Below, piece after piece: positions 43,183-53,235 of a stretch of 64,000 nt of DNA; position 1 is the stretch's first letter, and the number at the start of each line of letters is the position of its first letter. The stretch is from Ctena decussata. Its lineage: Eukaryota > Mollusca > Bivalvia > Lucinida > Lucinidae. The notes under the pieces are model-generated. The model saw only the letters and a program-made list of their open reading frames with translations, was not told the DNA's origin and made no database searches. Location: contig OZ022502.1 of assembly GCA_963989385.1 (NCBI GenBank), positions 50,585,454-50,649,453 of the forward strand. Reading direction: 5' to 3'. Both the position numbers and the translations under genes were made by a program.

Positions 43183-43266
43183 AGGTCTGAGCAAAAAGTG
43201 CAGGCCCAGATCAGACTGCTCCTCAAGGAGCAGTCTGATCAGGGCCTACACTGTTTACCATTCCAT
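43183..43266. repeat. Palindrome (GACTGCTCC/GGAGCAGTC family)
   Basis: GCCCAGATCAGACTGCTCCT and AGGAGCAGTCTGATCAGGGC form a near-perfect stem. TTTGGACATG...CATTGTAAATCC and AGGACAATTACA downstream are shared with 45395-45500 in inverted order, suggesting a larger element. Confidence 0.7.
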
Positions 43267-43328
43267 CTGCATCTTTTGGACATGTTACTACATTGTAAAT
43301 CCAAACTGTTCCATATTTAGGACAATTA

Positions 43329-43527
43329 CAGAGCTCCAGATAAGAGGGGGTAACAGGGATAATTCAGGGATAATTTTTCTTATTTCTTGTTGAAAACATA
43401 TGTTGTGACCCCTCATTAGAACCGTCTTGGTGAGACGGTTCAAATGAGTGGTCACAAAATATGTTTTTATGGAGAAATATAATTATCCCAAAATTATCCC
43501 TGTTACACCCTCTTATCTGGAGCTCTG
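43329..43527. mobile_element. Palindromic MITE (CAGAGCTC family), intact
   Basis: CAGAGCTCCAGATAAGAGGG ... CCCTCTTATCTGGAGCTCTG, with the centre AACCGTCTTGGTGAGACGGT. It is nearly fully palindromic over 199 bp. Confidence 0.85.
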
Positions 43528-44261
43528 AATTATGGTAAATATTCAGGCGTCCCAATTTTTTAGAATTTTTACGGTAATATGCAATTATATACCTGTTTAT
43601 TACTTAATTCCAATCTAATTCAAAGCAATACATTTTACACAAAAGTCATCCATTTAAAGCTAGTTTTGGTTTCATTTTTAAACAAAACAGCATGTTACTT
43701 CATATATTATTCACTCGCTGTTCACAACAAAACATCTATCACTGCAGTAAAACTTGCCTTACTTATTCCAACTTCATACATATGGAAAAATACTTAACTT
43801 ATATGCATAGTTTAAATCAGTGCAAAATATATATTTACATATCTGTTTCAATGAAATGTAAAGATGAAATAAACAAACTCTATCTATGATATCATATTTA
43901 TTCATCATGTTTCAACTGCATCTTTTTATGTTCTATGATGTCTGTCCATGAGCCATTGCATTTCTGAGCCACCACATGAGAAAATGTTCTTTAGGCATAA
44001 GCAATTGCATATGCCCTGACCAGCTATGAAAGGACATACTGCTTGACTGCCTATGCAATAAATCTGACATTGTAGTTTCAAAACAGCTAACTCATAACAC
44101 CCTGACCACACTGTGCATGCATGCAAACTGGATTGAGAATGCACATTCCAACATGCTTTCACATGGCTTGTGATATTATTTTCCACTGGCACGTGAAAAT
44201 GATGAAATCTGATACAATAATTCTATGATAAATTTGATGACAGGATGAGGGGAAACATGTC
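43528..44261. other. Intron, no feature seen
   Basis: AT-rich intron with no recognised element or exon. Confidence 0.4.
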
Positions 44262-44456
44262 TTAACTCTTTAAGCACCAAAAAGCAGATGACAAAATTTA
44301 CGTCTGCAAAAAATAAAAATTGCCTTGTCCAAGCCATTTCATATTAAGAATCAAAGACTAGAGGGGAAACAGCGTAGATCTACATCAGGCTGCCTCATCA
44401 GCATCTACGCTGTCACAAATTTCGGCTATTTTCGTCACTGGTGTTCAAAGTGTTAA
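44262..44456. mobile_element. TTAA-flanked palindromic MITE (GAGGCGGCTC family), copy 2
   Basis: TTAACTCTTTAAGCACCAAA ... CACTGGTGTTCAAAGTGTTAA. The centre CATCAGGCTGCCTCATCAGC has lost one arm. Confidence 0.75.
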
Positions 44457-44486
44457 GAAACCCTCTTAAACTCTATGAATACACAT

Positions 44487-44711
44487 TAAAGGCCTTGAGA
44501 GGAGCAACTCTACCAGTTTCAAGTTTGCCTCCTCTCAAACTTGGGTGTCAACTCTTAGATGAGAAGATCCCACCTTGGAAGAGCTATGTTGTCCGTGGAA
44601 GCAAACAGGAAGTTACTTCAGTTGTTTCCCTTCAAAAAAAAATAGCGGAGTTGCTGTCCCTTCCATTGCAGAAAATAGCAGAAAAACATGGAGGTATATC
44701 TATACACCTTA
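44487..44711. mobile_element. Foldback repeat (AAGGTGNATG...CACCTT family)
   Basis: AAGGCCTTGAGAGGAGCAAC ... ATATCTATACACCTT, with GTTTGCCTCCTCTCAAAC and GGTGTCAACTCTTAGATGAG. It shares the layout of 48605-48852 (amino-acid-like frames across it are incidental). Confidence 0.5.
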
Positions 44712-44916
44712 ACACTTTAATAAGCACCAGTGACGAGAAAAAGCATAATTTGAAAACAGCACAGACCCTGATGAGGCGGCTCATAATGAGCCGCCTCATG
44801 TGGATCTACACTGTTTGCCCTCGAGTCTTTGAATTCTCAATATGAAAGGTCTTTGACAAGGAAATTTTTTAATTTTTGCAGACGTAAATTTTGTTGTCTG
44901 CTTATTTTTCAAGCAC
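44709..44916. mobile_element. TTAA palindromic MITE (GAGGCGGCTC family), copy 3
   Basis: TTAACACTTTAATAAGCACC at the left. The centre GATGAGGCGGCTCATAATGA + GCCGCCTCAT is a perfect palindrome. The right end TTTGTTGTCTGCTTATTTTT has lost its TTAA. Confidence 0.75.
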
Positions 44917-45100
44917 TGACCAGACTATACAATCATGCTAGCCAGAACCATCCTGTTTTACAATATGTAGACACTTGATGAAAAGAAAATTCTCCCAAAT
45001 ACATCTCCTTTTCCACCTTCTAGATGATGATAAAACAAGGGCAGATCATTATTACTGATAAAAATAAGGGCAGATAATCGAACATTGACACTTCACTTAC

Positions 45101-45297
45101 CCCTGATTGTCTTGCTGACTCAACAAAACTTGTTGTAACAGACTGTGTTATCTCCACTTCTGGACTGAGAGGACTGATAGGACTCAAAGGGAGGTCACTC
45201 TCGCTGACTGGAGGGATGTCAGAATGAGGCAGGACTTTGAACAGGCACATAAGGTACATCATGATGGATTTCTTGTCTGGATTCTCAATATTTACAT
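45101..45297 (-). CDS. DMD: Dystrophin exon, human exon 8 equivalent (CH2 end / hinge 1)
   Basis: This exon is 197 bp (two bases plus 65 codons, phase 0 exit), with acceptor ...CTTACAG and donor GTAAGT. It encodes DVNIENPDKKSIMMYLMCLF then KVLPHSDIPPVSESDLPLSP, followed by ISPLSPEVEITQSVTTS. PDKKSIMMYLMCLFKVLP matches human PDKKSILMYITSLFQVLP, the last helix of CH2. The Pro/Ser-rich remainder is hinge 1 and is not conserved with human, which has 182 bp here. Confidence 0.95.
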
Positions 45298-45500
45298 CTG
45301 TAAGGAACAGTAAAATGTAATGATCAGTTAAGGATTATCAATATCTACACCTGGAAGAAATAATAAAAGTGGACTGCGCATGCATTCACCATAAACACTA
45401 AAAAAAATGGGAAACCTACAATAATTACCGTAATTGTCCTTAAAATGAAATAGTTCAGATTTACAATGCAGTAATGCATCCAAAAGCTGCAGATGGAATG

Positions 45501-45578
45501 ACAAACAGGGTATGCCCTGATCAGATGGCTCCTTTATTTGCAGTCTGATCAAAGCCTACCCTGTTTGCTCAGACCTAT
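45501..45578. repeat. Palindrome (GACTGCTCC family), diverged
   Basis: ACAGGGTATGCCCTGATCAG and CTGATCAAAGCCTACCCTGT are the inverted arms. The central GGAGCAG arm has decayed. Confidence 0.6.
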
Positions 45579-45750
45579 GAAACTTTTACTGTACTCAATG
45601 GATACCCTATTTACACTATAAATATTTGGTCAAGCCCAAACTACTTCTGTGGAGCAAGATCTGCTGTGCTGGTCCACTTTATATAAAAAATTCTCTAATA
45701 ATATAAATATTTATCCACATCTGAAGCTGGAGAGATTCATTGCAGAGCTG

Positions 45751-45943
45751 GTAGGAGCCCAAGTAGCTCAGTGGGTCAAGCTCTGGCCTGCTAAGCTAGC
45801 TGTTTGGGTTTGTATCGTGCCAAAGATGGAATTACTTCCAAGTGTAAACTAGGTTCCATTGCACATGATCTTTTCATTATTATCCTTCCATGGACTCAAC
45901 ATGACTTAAAATCATCGCAAGGGCTGTAAAACCATCCATTCAG
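45751..45943 (+). mobile_element. tRNA-derived SINE, family C (plus orientation)
   Basis: The head GGAGCCCAAGTAGCTCAGTG + GGTCAAGC is tRNA-like (A box), and GGGTTTGTATC is a B-box remnant. The body contains CATGGACTCAACATGACTTA and AAAACCATCCATTCAG. It is the same head as 22402-22604. Confidence 0.7.
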
Positions 45944-46274
45944 AACGAGTCAAGATGTTCCAACATTATTCTACATGGAAATAGGCAATATCCACTTGGG
46001 CTGAACAGCATACCTTTTCTATAAAGGTCCTTCAGTCAAATATTTTAAGGTGCATGCATCAAATTTGGAAATTGGGAAAGAAACTCTGCCATTTTCCTTT
46101 TTTCCTCCTTTGTCAACCAGAGACAAGCCTTTGGGAAAAGAATTTGGTCTATCAGGAAAGGCAGAAAAGTTGTAAAATTAGGGGTGCTACCCACACACTT
46201 AAATGGCACAGCATTTCATACAGTTCCTGTTGGACTAGTTTTCAGCTGCATTTGGCTTCAACATACTTCATTCC

Positions 46275-46925
46275 TTTATAAATCGTAGCAGCAACAATGA
46301 AAAGTGACACTGATGTTGTTACCTTGGCAGACATTAAACAAGGGTCCATAAAACTGGGTTTGTCCCAATGGCAGAGACAATGGAATTCTTCAGAATCAGG
46401 GAGAACACTTTTCAAATTCAAACCCAATGTTACCGACAAATCTTTGATAGATACACCAAATTCAGATTCATACAAAAATATTGCTAAACTAAGGTTAGGA
46501 TATAACAAATTGAAGGACTATCAGTATAAGTTAGGATTAACAGACAACAATCTATGTGAATGTGGCCAAGTTGAAACAGTAGATCATTACCTTCTTCATT
46601 GTGAAAAGTATTTCAATGAACGTGAAGCAATGAGAACACACCTTTTCAACACAATTGGAGTCATCGAGCTTTCAAGTGAACTACTGTTGGGCTGTTCAAA
46701 TTCAGACTTCAGAAAATCCCATGGAATGGACATTTGCTACGCTCTGAGTGATTTTATTACTCGGACGTCTCGACTTTAAACGTGCACCTCCCAATCGCGA
46801 AAGTACCATGAGTAAATTACTAAGAAGATTAATACCAGTGTAGAAACCATTAGTGTACCTGAGAGGCCAATACTGTCGTTAAGACATCGATTCAACGATT
46901 CAACGATTCATACTTATATAGTATA
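46275..46925 (+). mobile_element. 5'-truncated LINE fragment (ORF2 C-terminus)
   Basis: An open frame at 46297-46779 encodes about 160 residues ending in TSRL-stop. It includes IAKLRLGYNKLKDYQYKLGL, then CECGQVETVDHYLLHCEKYF. The C-x-CG...ETVDHYLLHC pattern is the zinc-knuckle-like domain that follows RT/RNase H in I/Jockey-type LINEs; GYN.L..Y..KLGL precedes it in such proteins. No RT catalytic motif is present, so only the 3' end was copied. An ATTCAACG repeat tail (about 46890-46910) closes it. The frame is intact, suggesting fairly recent insertion. Confidence 0.75.
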
Positions 46926-47092
46926 CAGTATAAGCTTGGAATAGAATGAAAGCTGAGCTCTTATAGGGTTCTTCTTCCCAACACATTACATTTGTACACA
47001 ATTTGTGTAGAATACAAAATATTAAACCAAGTTTAACTCCGTAGTCGGGTTAGGTGTTTGAAATCCAACTCTCCTTCTTACTGGCACAGTAC

Positions 47093-47208
47093 CTTCAGGG
47101 TCCAGCAGTCTATCCACACCAAGATGTTCATGAGCAATTCTAAAGGCATGTTCAAGGTTTTCTTCATTTGATCTGGGTAACAGGGCATTATAGCTGAATA
47201 ACTCGGGT
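47093..47208 (-). CDS. DMD: Dystrophin exon, human exon 7 equivalent (CH2)
   Basis: This exon is 116 bp (one base, 38 codons, one base), with acceptor ...TTTTCAG and donor GTACTG. It encodes PELFSYNALLPRSNEENLEH, then AFRIAHEHLGVDRLLDPE. LEHAFRIAHEHLGVDRLLDPE corresponds to human LEHAFNIARYQLGIEKLLDPE, the CH2 actin-binding fold. Human exon 7 is 119 bp with the same phases, one codon longer. Confidence 0.97.
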
Positions 47209-47366
47209 CTGAAAATAGAAAGCAAAATAGAATTTAAATCAGATAATGTTGAGAAACAGTTTTAGTTAGAAGCAAAATTCAGCAAGACTGAAATTCTTGC
47301 AATTAAATGCAACTGCATAACAGACAATACAATTAAACTCTAAAATATTTGGAAGGATATCTTAAT

Positions 47367-47489
47367 CAGAGCTCTAGATAAGAGGGAGTATTTTGTGATA
47401 ATTAGGGATAATTTTTGTTAATTCTGCATAAGAACATATGTTGTGACCCCTTAATTATCATCAAATACTCCCTCTTATCTAGAGCTCTG
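47367..47489. mobile_element. Palindromic MITE (CAGAGCTC family), internally deleted
   Basis: CAGAGCTCTAGATAAGAGGG ... CCCTCTTATCTAGAGCTCTG, with only one arm of the centre left (ATATGTTGTGACCCC). Flanks share TTAAT. Confidence 0.75.
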
Positions 47490-47628
47490 TTAATGCAGTA
47501 TTGTTATCCAGTCCAGTTTTATTAAAGTGACTGGGAACACTCTCAGGAAAAGCAATGCTCTTCTGCCCTTTTCATTTTTTGCTTTCCTTCATTTTGGAAA
47601 GTGTGAGTGTGTGGTGTTTGGGTGCTGT

Positions 47629-47630
47629 GT

Positions 47631-47674
<44 letters not shown>
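47629..47674. repeat. (TG)n(G)n microsatellite
   Basis: A TG dinucleotide run passes into about 28 consecutive G. Length is unreliable in assemblies. Confidence 0.9.
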
Positions 47675-47699
47675 TCTTAAGAGAAGGAATCCTTTGGAT

Positions 47700-48377
47700 G
47701 CACACAGGAAGTCCCAAAAGTGGTTATATTGTTCATATCTTTAACACACATACTGTGAACAGTACATAAAAATTAGAGATGCTGATTTATATGTCATAAA
47801 ATGATGTTTCAAGGGCAGCAACCTTACATAACCAACCCAGCTGCAATATATACTTTAGTTTGTTTTGGTTTTTACAAGTCCATGTGCTCCAATGGATGCC
47901 GTAAACTTAATTGTACTTTACATCATGCTTTCGAAGTATGTTTCATCCAAATTCATCTCTAACAACCAACATCAGCATCTGGCATATTCTTAAAATTACA
48001 CTGTTTTATATGGTCTAGTGGTCAGAATCTTACTGTAAACCTTGTATTTTTGAAATCTTGTTAATATAAAATAGCGATCTTGCTGCATAAAAGCCAGGTT
48101 CCAACATTTTGTTGATTTTGCAAATACTCTGACCGAACAGTTTCACCTTATATTAATTGTGATGTACTTGGTCAAAGTGTTCACAATATCTAAAATATTT
48201 ATGGAAGTCCCTTTTATGGAAAAACAGTCAGGTTGTGAATACATTTGGTGCTTGCTGTCTTCTTTCAAAATAGATTTTGAATAAATGATTGGTGTGTTTT
48301 GATCAATTTGTTACATGCTGAATGACACAAGTCACATGCTCAATGACATGAAATGTTGCCCTTGAAATAAGGCTTAC
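47700..48377. other. Intron, no feature seen
   Basis: AT-rich intron between the G run and the exon at 48378. No element termini or exon seen. Confidence 0.4.
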
Positions 48378-48458
48378 CTGTATCTGTGCATAAGAGCATT
48401 GAAGGCAAGTCCATTCCTCCAACTTGTCGAAAAGTTCTTAACATCAACTTTGGCATAC
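48378..48458 (-). CDS. DMD: Dystrophin exon, second part of human exon 6 (CH2)
   Basis: This exon is 81 bp (one base, 26 codons, two bases), with donor GTAAGC. It encodes YAKVDVKNFSTSWRNGLAFN and ALMHRY. It matches human [26 protein letters not shown]; the NF.TSW..GLA.NAL.H signature is typical of CH2 domains. Together with the exon at 50917-51008 (92 bp) it totals 173 bp, the size of human exon 6, so an intron divides that exon here between STQ-G and YAKV. Confidence 0.97.
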
Positions 48459-48604
48459 CTGATAATGAGAAAGAAAGGCAATTTTGTTGAGACATTAGCT
48501 ACCACATGATAAACCTGTCTTTCATATGAACAGCCTTGTGTATGCATACAGGCAGCCTCGTAATGGTATGGCAGTTCACAAACACAATAAATCAGCATTG
48601 TTAA

Positions 48605-48852
48605 TTTTAAAGGATACACTTTCAGAAGAAGCAACTCTGTCATTTTTGTGTTTGCCTCCTTCTCAATGGGGGTCTACTCTTACAGAAAAGAATTTGCTCC
48701 TACAGGAGCAAATTCTTTTCTTTAAGAGTAAATCCACCGCCTCCCATTTAGAAGGGCTTTGTCATCTAGGGAAGAAACCATCATGTCATTTTAGTTGTTT
48801 CTCTTTGTAGAAATGGCACAAAAACGTGGAGGTTGTGTTCATTCACCTTAAA
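48605..48852. mobile_element. Foldback repeat (AAGGTGAATG family)
   Basis: The centre AAAGAATTTGCTCCTACAGG with AGCAAATTCTTTTC is a perfect hairpin. TTTTAAAGGATACACTTTCA and TGTTCATTCACCTTAAAA are the inverted ends. It lies in the intron just upstream of the exon at 48378-48458. Confidence 0.7.
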
Positions 48853-49018
48853 AAGCAAAGCATATGAATCCCATTACAGCCCAAATTAACTTTCTTTAAT
48901 AACTAATAAAACTGTTATGCACATTATACATTGCATGGTATGAACTTTCTGCTATGAACAATCAAAATCATAACTGCACAAGTCAAAATTAAGGAAAGTA
49001 AGCTGCTGAGTCTGTGTT

Positions 49019-49043
49019 TGTTTTTTTTTTTTTTTTTTTTTTT
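49019..49043. repeat. Poly-T tract
   Basis: About 24 consecutive T. It may be the A-tail of a minus-strand retroposon, but no body was identified. Confidence 0.8.
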
Positions 49044-49079
49044 AATTATTCTGCATTCTGATCAGAGAAGATCCAAAAG

Positions 49080-50614
49080 TAACTAGAACTGTCGGAGAAT
49101 CCGACTATACCCCTGCTTCACTGCTTAAATCAAATTGTGTTATTTTTGTTACAAAAAGCATAGAGACAGAATTCATTGTTACCATTGTATACCAAATATC
49201 AATATTCTACATAAATCCCTTTCTATGTGATACGGAATAAAATGATTTCACATTGAAAGAAAGAAAAAATAATAAATACGTCTTTATCAGTCAGTATACC
49301 AAAATGAACATTCAAACTTGAATGGTTGCTGTGAAATCTGTTACAAAAAAATTGCATTATTCAAAGTCAAGAGAGAAAGAAAATTGGAAAAATATAGGGA
49401 AGAATAAGCAGGAGAAGGCTACTTCTCAATCCCACAATACAACAAGTTACCATCAACCTGCATACAAAATATCCCTACTCTAATTTACAGATGCATAGAA
49501 ATCTTTTGCAAAAATTTCATTATTCAAAGCATGGATAGAAAGAAAATTGGACAAATACAGAGAAGAATAAGAGGAGAAGGCCGGTTTACAATCCCAGGAT
49601 ACAATAAGTTATCATTAACCTACACTAAATATGACTACTCTAGCTTGCATGGTTGTGGAGAAATCTTTGACGAAAAATTTCATTATTCAAAGTATGGAAA
49701 GAAAGAATATTGGACAAATACAGGGAAGAATAAGCAGGAGAAGGCTGGTTCTCAATCCCACAACACAACATGTTGTCATCAACCTGCATACCAAATATGA
49801 CTACTCTAGCTTGCATGGTTGTGGAGAAATCTTTGACGAAAAATTTCATTATTCAAATTATGGAAAGAAAGAAAATCGGACAAATACAGAGAAGACTGGT
49901 TCTCAATCCCACGATACAACATGTCGTCATCAACCAGCATACCACATATGAATACTCTAGCTAGCATGGTTGTGGAGAAATCTTTGACGAAAAATTTCAT
50001 TATTCAAAGAATGGAAAGAAAGAAAATCGGACAAAGACAGGGAAGAATAAGCAGGAGAAGGCTGGTTCTCAATCCCACAATACAACATGTGGTCATCAAC
50101 CTGCATACCAAATATGAATACTCTAGCTTGCATGGTTGTGGAGAAATCTTTGGCGAAAAATTTCATTATTTAAAGTAGTGAAAGAAAGAAAATCGGACAA
50201 ATACAGGGAGGAATAAGCAGGAGAAGGCTGGTTCTCAATCCCACGATACAACATGTCGTCATCAACCTGCATACCAAATATGAATACTCTAGCTTGCATG
50301 GTTGTGGAGAAATCTTTGGCGAAAAATTTCATTATTTAAAGTATGGAAAGAAAGAAAATCGGACAAATACAGGGACGAATAAGCAGGAGAAGGCTGATTA
50401 TCAATCCCACGATACAACATGTCGTCATCAACCTGTATGCCAAATATGACCAGTCTAGCTTGAATGGTTGTGAAGAAATCTTTGCAAAAAATTTGATTAA
50501 AAGGGGATGGAAGGACGGACGGACGGACGGAAGGACCGACGGACGGACGGAGGGAAGGACGGACGGACAGATGTAAACCAGTATACCCCCCACTTTTTCA
50601 AAGCGGGGGTATAA
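49080..50614 (+). mobile_element. Pearl/Helentron-like element, family P3, with 166-bp array
   Basis: The left end is AACTAGAACTGTCGGAGAAT (hairpin GTCGGA/TCCGAC), then TATACCCCTGCTT. The right end is ACGGACGGACGGAAGGACCG..., then the hairpin TACCCCCCAC...AAGCGGGGGTATAATGAA. AAGCGGGGGTATA is the approximate complement of the left motif. The body has six units of about 166 bp (GCATGGTTGTGGAGAAATCT, GACGAAAAATTTCATTATTC, ATCGGACAAATACAGGGA). Open frames through units are by-products. It lies in the dystrophin intron between the two halves of exon 6. Confidence 0.72.
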
Positions 50615-50916
50615 TGAAATGCCATACTTCATATATTACATGTATATCTGGACAGAAAATCCTGTGTAAAGTCAGAAGATTCAGTTCAGACTATCCTTCA
50701 AAGCCAAGATCAGGGCATCTTTACATGACTGACCCTGCCACATTCGAATCAAAGGGGTCAGAGGTTTGAGTCTGCACGAGGCGCAATTCTCTTTGAACCT
50801 AAATGGCACTTCCTTTCTCAAATCCCTTTTAATTCCCCACTATTGTCTTGTTATGACTGAAATACCACTGAAAAGGGCTAAATTTGCAAATAAATTAAAT
50901 ACATCTCAAATCTTAC

Positions 50917-51008
50917 CCTTGGGTTGACTGTCTGCACCAAGACAGGAGAGTCCGCTCCAGGTTTGTTTGTCTTAAGTCGTCCATCAGGTCTTTCATAACA
51001 TCTTTAAC
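50917..51008 (-). CDS. DMD: Dystrophin exon, first part of human exon 6 (CH1/CH2 linker)
   Basis: This exon is 92 bp (30 codons plus two bases), with acceptor ...TTTTTCAG and donor GTAAGA. It encodes [20 protein letters not shown] then [10 protein letters not shown]. It matches human [36 protein letters not shown].T opens the second calponin-homology domain. Confidence 0.97.
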
Positions 51009-51127
51009 CTGAAAAAGGTAACATGAAACATATTGGTGGACAGTGCAGTTTTCTGCAGAAGGTGGCTGGTAAGGGCCTACACTTATATAATTTTGAAGAC
51101 CAAATGAATCCGTTGGTGAAACTGCTA

Positions 51128-51240
51128 CCCAGCTGGCACATGATGTTAAAATGACATCATACTGATGTTGATGCGACATAATGATGTCGCATCAACATTA
51201 GTGTGATGTCATTTTGACATCATGTACGTGCCTGTTGGGT
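51128..51240. mobile_element. Small palindromic MITE (CCCAACAGGCAC family)
   Basis: The ends CCCAGCTGGCACATGATGTT and GTACGTGCCTGTTGGGT. The arms are AAAATGACATCATACTGATG / TTAGTGTGATGTCATTTTGA and the centre is ACATAATGATGTCGC. It is repeated with the same ends at 61065 and 63336. Confidence 0.8.
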
Positions 51241-51655
51241 GGGTTAAGTAAATGCAGTAAATGCAGAACTTTGGTTGCTAGGTAGGGGGCGATATGGTAA
51301 GTTGGATGGGTGGATATGGGGAATGTGTGTGCATTTGTGGGGGTGTGGGGGAATCAAACTTTTGGATTTATTTTTTCTTGAAATAATTTCTTTCCAGTCC
51401 TTCTCAATAGCAACTTGTGGAATTTTGTACAATCAGAAAACTTGTGTCTTCTATAACTTTGGTTGTTGAGAAGATTTATAAAGTAAATACCTTATCATAA
51501 ATGATGATGCATCACGATTTATTTTGAATGACATATTATCTTATCCAGTTAAAAAGTGCATGCACTTTACATTAAAAATATTTGTAATCAGCTGTTTACA
51601 TGACATAACACACAACCAATGTTTTAAGACATATGAGTATAGATAGGTTTTGTCA

Positions 51656-51931
51656 AAGGCCGCATAGCGCAGTCGGTAGGGCACCTGACTCATAAGTCAG
51701 ATGGTCCTGGGTTCAATACCCGTTCTGGCAACATACTTTTGTTTCTCCTTCTGCTGATTCAAGAAGGGCAGTTGTCAGTTACTGGCAAAAGTATGTGCAC
51801 TTAGTACTGGTTAACCGCTTAGGAGGTCTAAGCCTGCCCAGGAATAGTGTGGTTAGGTTAACTGACCGTCCCGACATGACCTTAGCTGTTTACCTTGGAG
51901 GTACAGAAACAACAAATCAATCAGTCAATCA
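51656..51931 (+). mobile_element. tRNA-derived SINE with tRNA-Met-like head
   Basis: The head GCCGCATAGCGCAGTCGGTA has a canonical A box (TAGCGCAGTCGG) and a CTCATAA anticodon-loop remnant (CAT). GGTTCAATACC is a good B box. The body continues CTTAGTACTGGTTAACCGCT, AGGAGGTCTAAGCCTGCCCA and GTTAACTGACCGTCC, and ends in AATCAATCAGTCAATC repeats. The same body without head occurs at 7921-8072. The aminoacyl stem pairs poorly, so this is a retroposon and not a functional tRNA gene. Confidence 0.85.
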
Positions 51932-52140
51932 ACCATATCTTCTGAGGATCTACTGCTTGGGTTGTTAGGAAGATTTATGAAAGTATAAATCTTATCATAA
52001 ATTATGACCCATCATATTATATCCTCACTGACACATTATGGATCTAGGGAACATGTATTTTAAGATAAGTCTAGTCAGCTGTTTACAGGATATAACCAAT
52101 CTTTTGTTGTCAATGAAATTCTTTTTATTTTTAACTCCAG

Positions 52141-52172
52141 CACCCCCCCCCCCCCCCCCCCCCCCCCCCCCA
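52141..52172. repeat. Poly-C tract
   Basis: About 30 C with one early A, next to CACCCTCG. A homopolymer whose length is likely unreliable. Confidence 0.9.
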
Positions 52173-52221
52173 CCCTCGTTTAGTCGAGGTTTTGTTAAGT
52201 CCTCTAGTACACACAGAATCA

Positions 52222-52300
52222 AGTGTGCTTATAACTTTTGCTGAAAAAAATGAGAGGAGCTTTTGCACTGCAAAAGCTTCTCACATTTTTTAACAAAAAA
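52222..52300. repeat. Small hairpin repeat
   Basis: GAGAGGAGCTTTTGCACTGC and AAAAGCTTCTCAC are inverted, flanked by TTTTGCTGAAAAAAA and TTTTTTAACAAAAAAT. One half is also seen near 14840. Confidence 0.55.
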
Positions 52301-53136
52301 TGGCAGTGTTTATAATATGTTGGAAAATCAATGTCTTTTTAACAACATCGTTAGCTTTGAATAACTGGGCCCTGAAAGCTAAGATTTCTTTTTGATAATT
52401 CTCTGATAAATTTTCCTGTTCCTGCAAATATCTTAAATCTCCATAAAGTTATAGATTAGGTATGTTGTGATCAATATACATCCATGGAGATAAGAATACC
52501 ATCCTCCTCCTTTACAGACCTCTGTGATTAGATACTTACTTGTCTTGCCCAGTCAAAATGCATATTAATTTAGCAATTTTCTGCAAAGGGTGCCATTAAA
52601 AGCAACATTGCTCGGCAAATTACTAGAGAAATGGCAAGTCCACAGTGCGTTTGCCTTGTTATTGCACGTTATAAAATATTTCCCTGCCTTAAACAGAAAC
52701 AAATGTTGACATTAAACAGTTGATATGATAGTAGAAATTCCAGGGTGCCTTTGATCTTCAAGTGTATATACTTTATACCTCCTTGATTTCAATGACTTTC
52801 TCTTGACCACACTTGGGTATCAATATTAATCCAGACAACCACATCAGTTATAAGCAACTATTTTGAGCTGTTAACCAGGCCTCAGGGTTCAAACTGATAT
52901 GCACTTTTACTCAAAGGACCTCTGACAGTTGTAATGTAAATTTGCCTATAAAAATGGGGAAAAATGAACTTTCTGTATACTTCAAAATTTTTATTGAAAT
53001 GTGTTGCTCTGAACTCCCTACAGTTAGCACAAAAATAATTTTTCAAATATATCACACGTAGACATAGATTTTTGGTGTAAAAAGCAAGTTTTTACCATTG
53101 AGTGTATGGAAAACAGGAAAAGTTTTATAGAGATGC
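52301..53136. other. Intron, repeat-poor
   Basis: No known element. On the gene strand at 52537-52560 an ATG-CAT-TTT... stretch of eight codons ends at a GTAAGT donor in phase 0, matching the phase of the next exon (50917-51008). I keep it as a weak candidate only. Confidence 0.3.
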
Positions 53137-53235
53137 TTTTCCCCCCCGTGCCTCAGCAAGCCACTTTGCATGCACATGTGTACTGTCAATATACACATTA
53201 TGTATAAGTGGCGAGCTGAGGCACGGGGGGAAAAG
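53137..53235. mobile_element. Small foldback MITE (CTTTTCCCCCCCGTGCC)
   Basis: CTTTTCCCCCCCGTGCCTCA and TGAGGCACGGGGGGAAAAG are inverted repeats of about 19 bp. Inner AAGCCACTTTGC and ATAAGTGGCGAGC partly pair. Single copy in this window. Confidence 0.65.

Noticed and set aside
44441..44845. 134-codon protein between 44.4 and 44.8 kb
   Set aside because: The frame runs across two MITEs and a foldback repeat; sequence changes between copies disregard codon structure.
49531..50576. Overlapping open frames of 64-106 codons on both strands
   Set aside because: They restate the 166-bp tandem unit of a P3 element in several frames; no codon-level constraint or known domain.
51658..51731. tRNA-Met (CAT) gene
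   Set aside because: A and B boxes are good, but the acceptor and T stems have mismatches and the sequence continues into a body repeated at 7921-8072. It is a SINE head.
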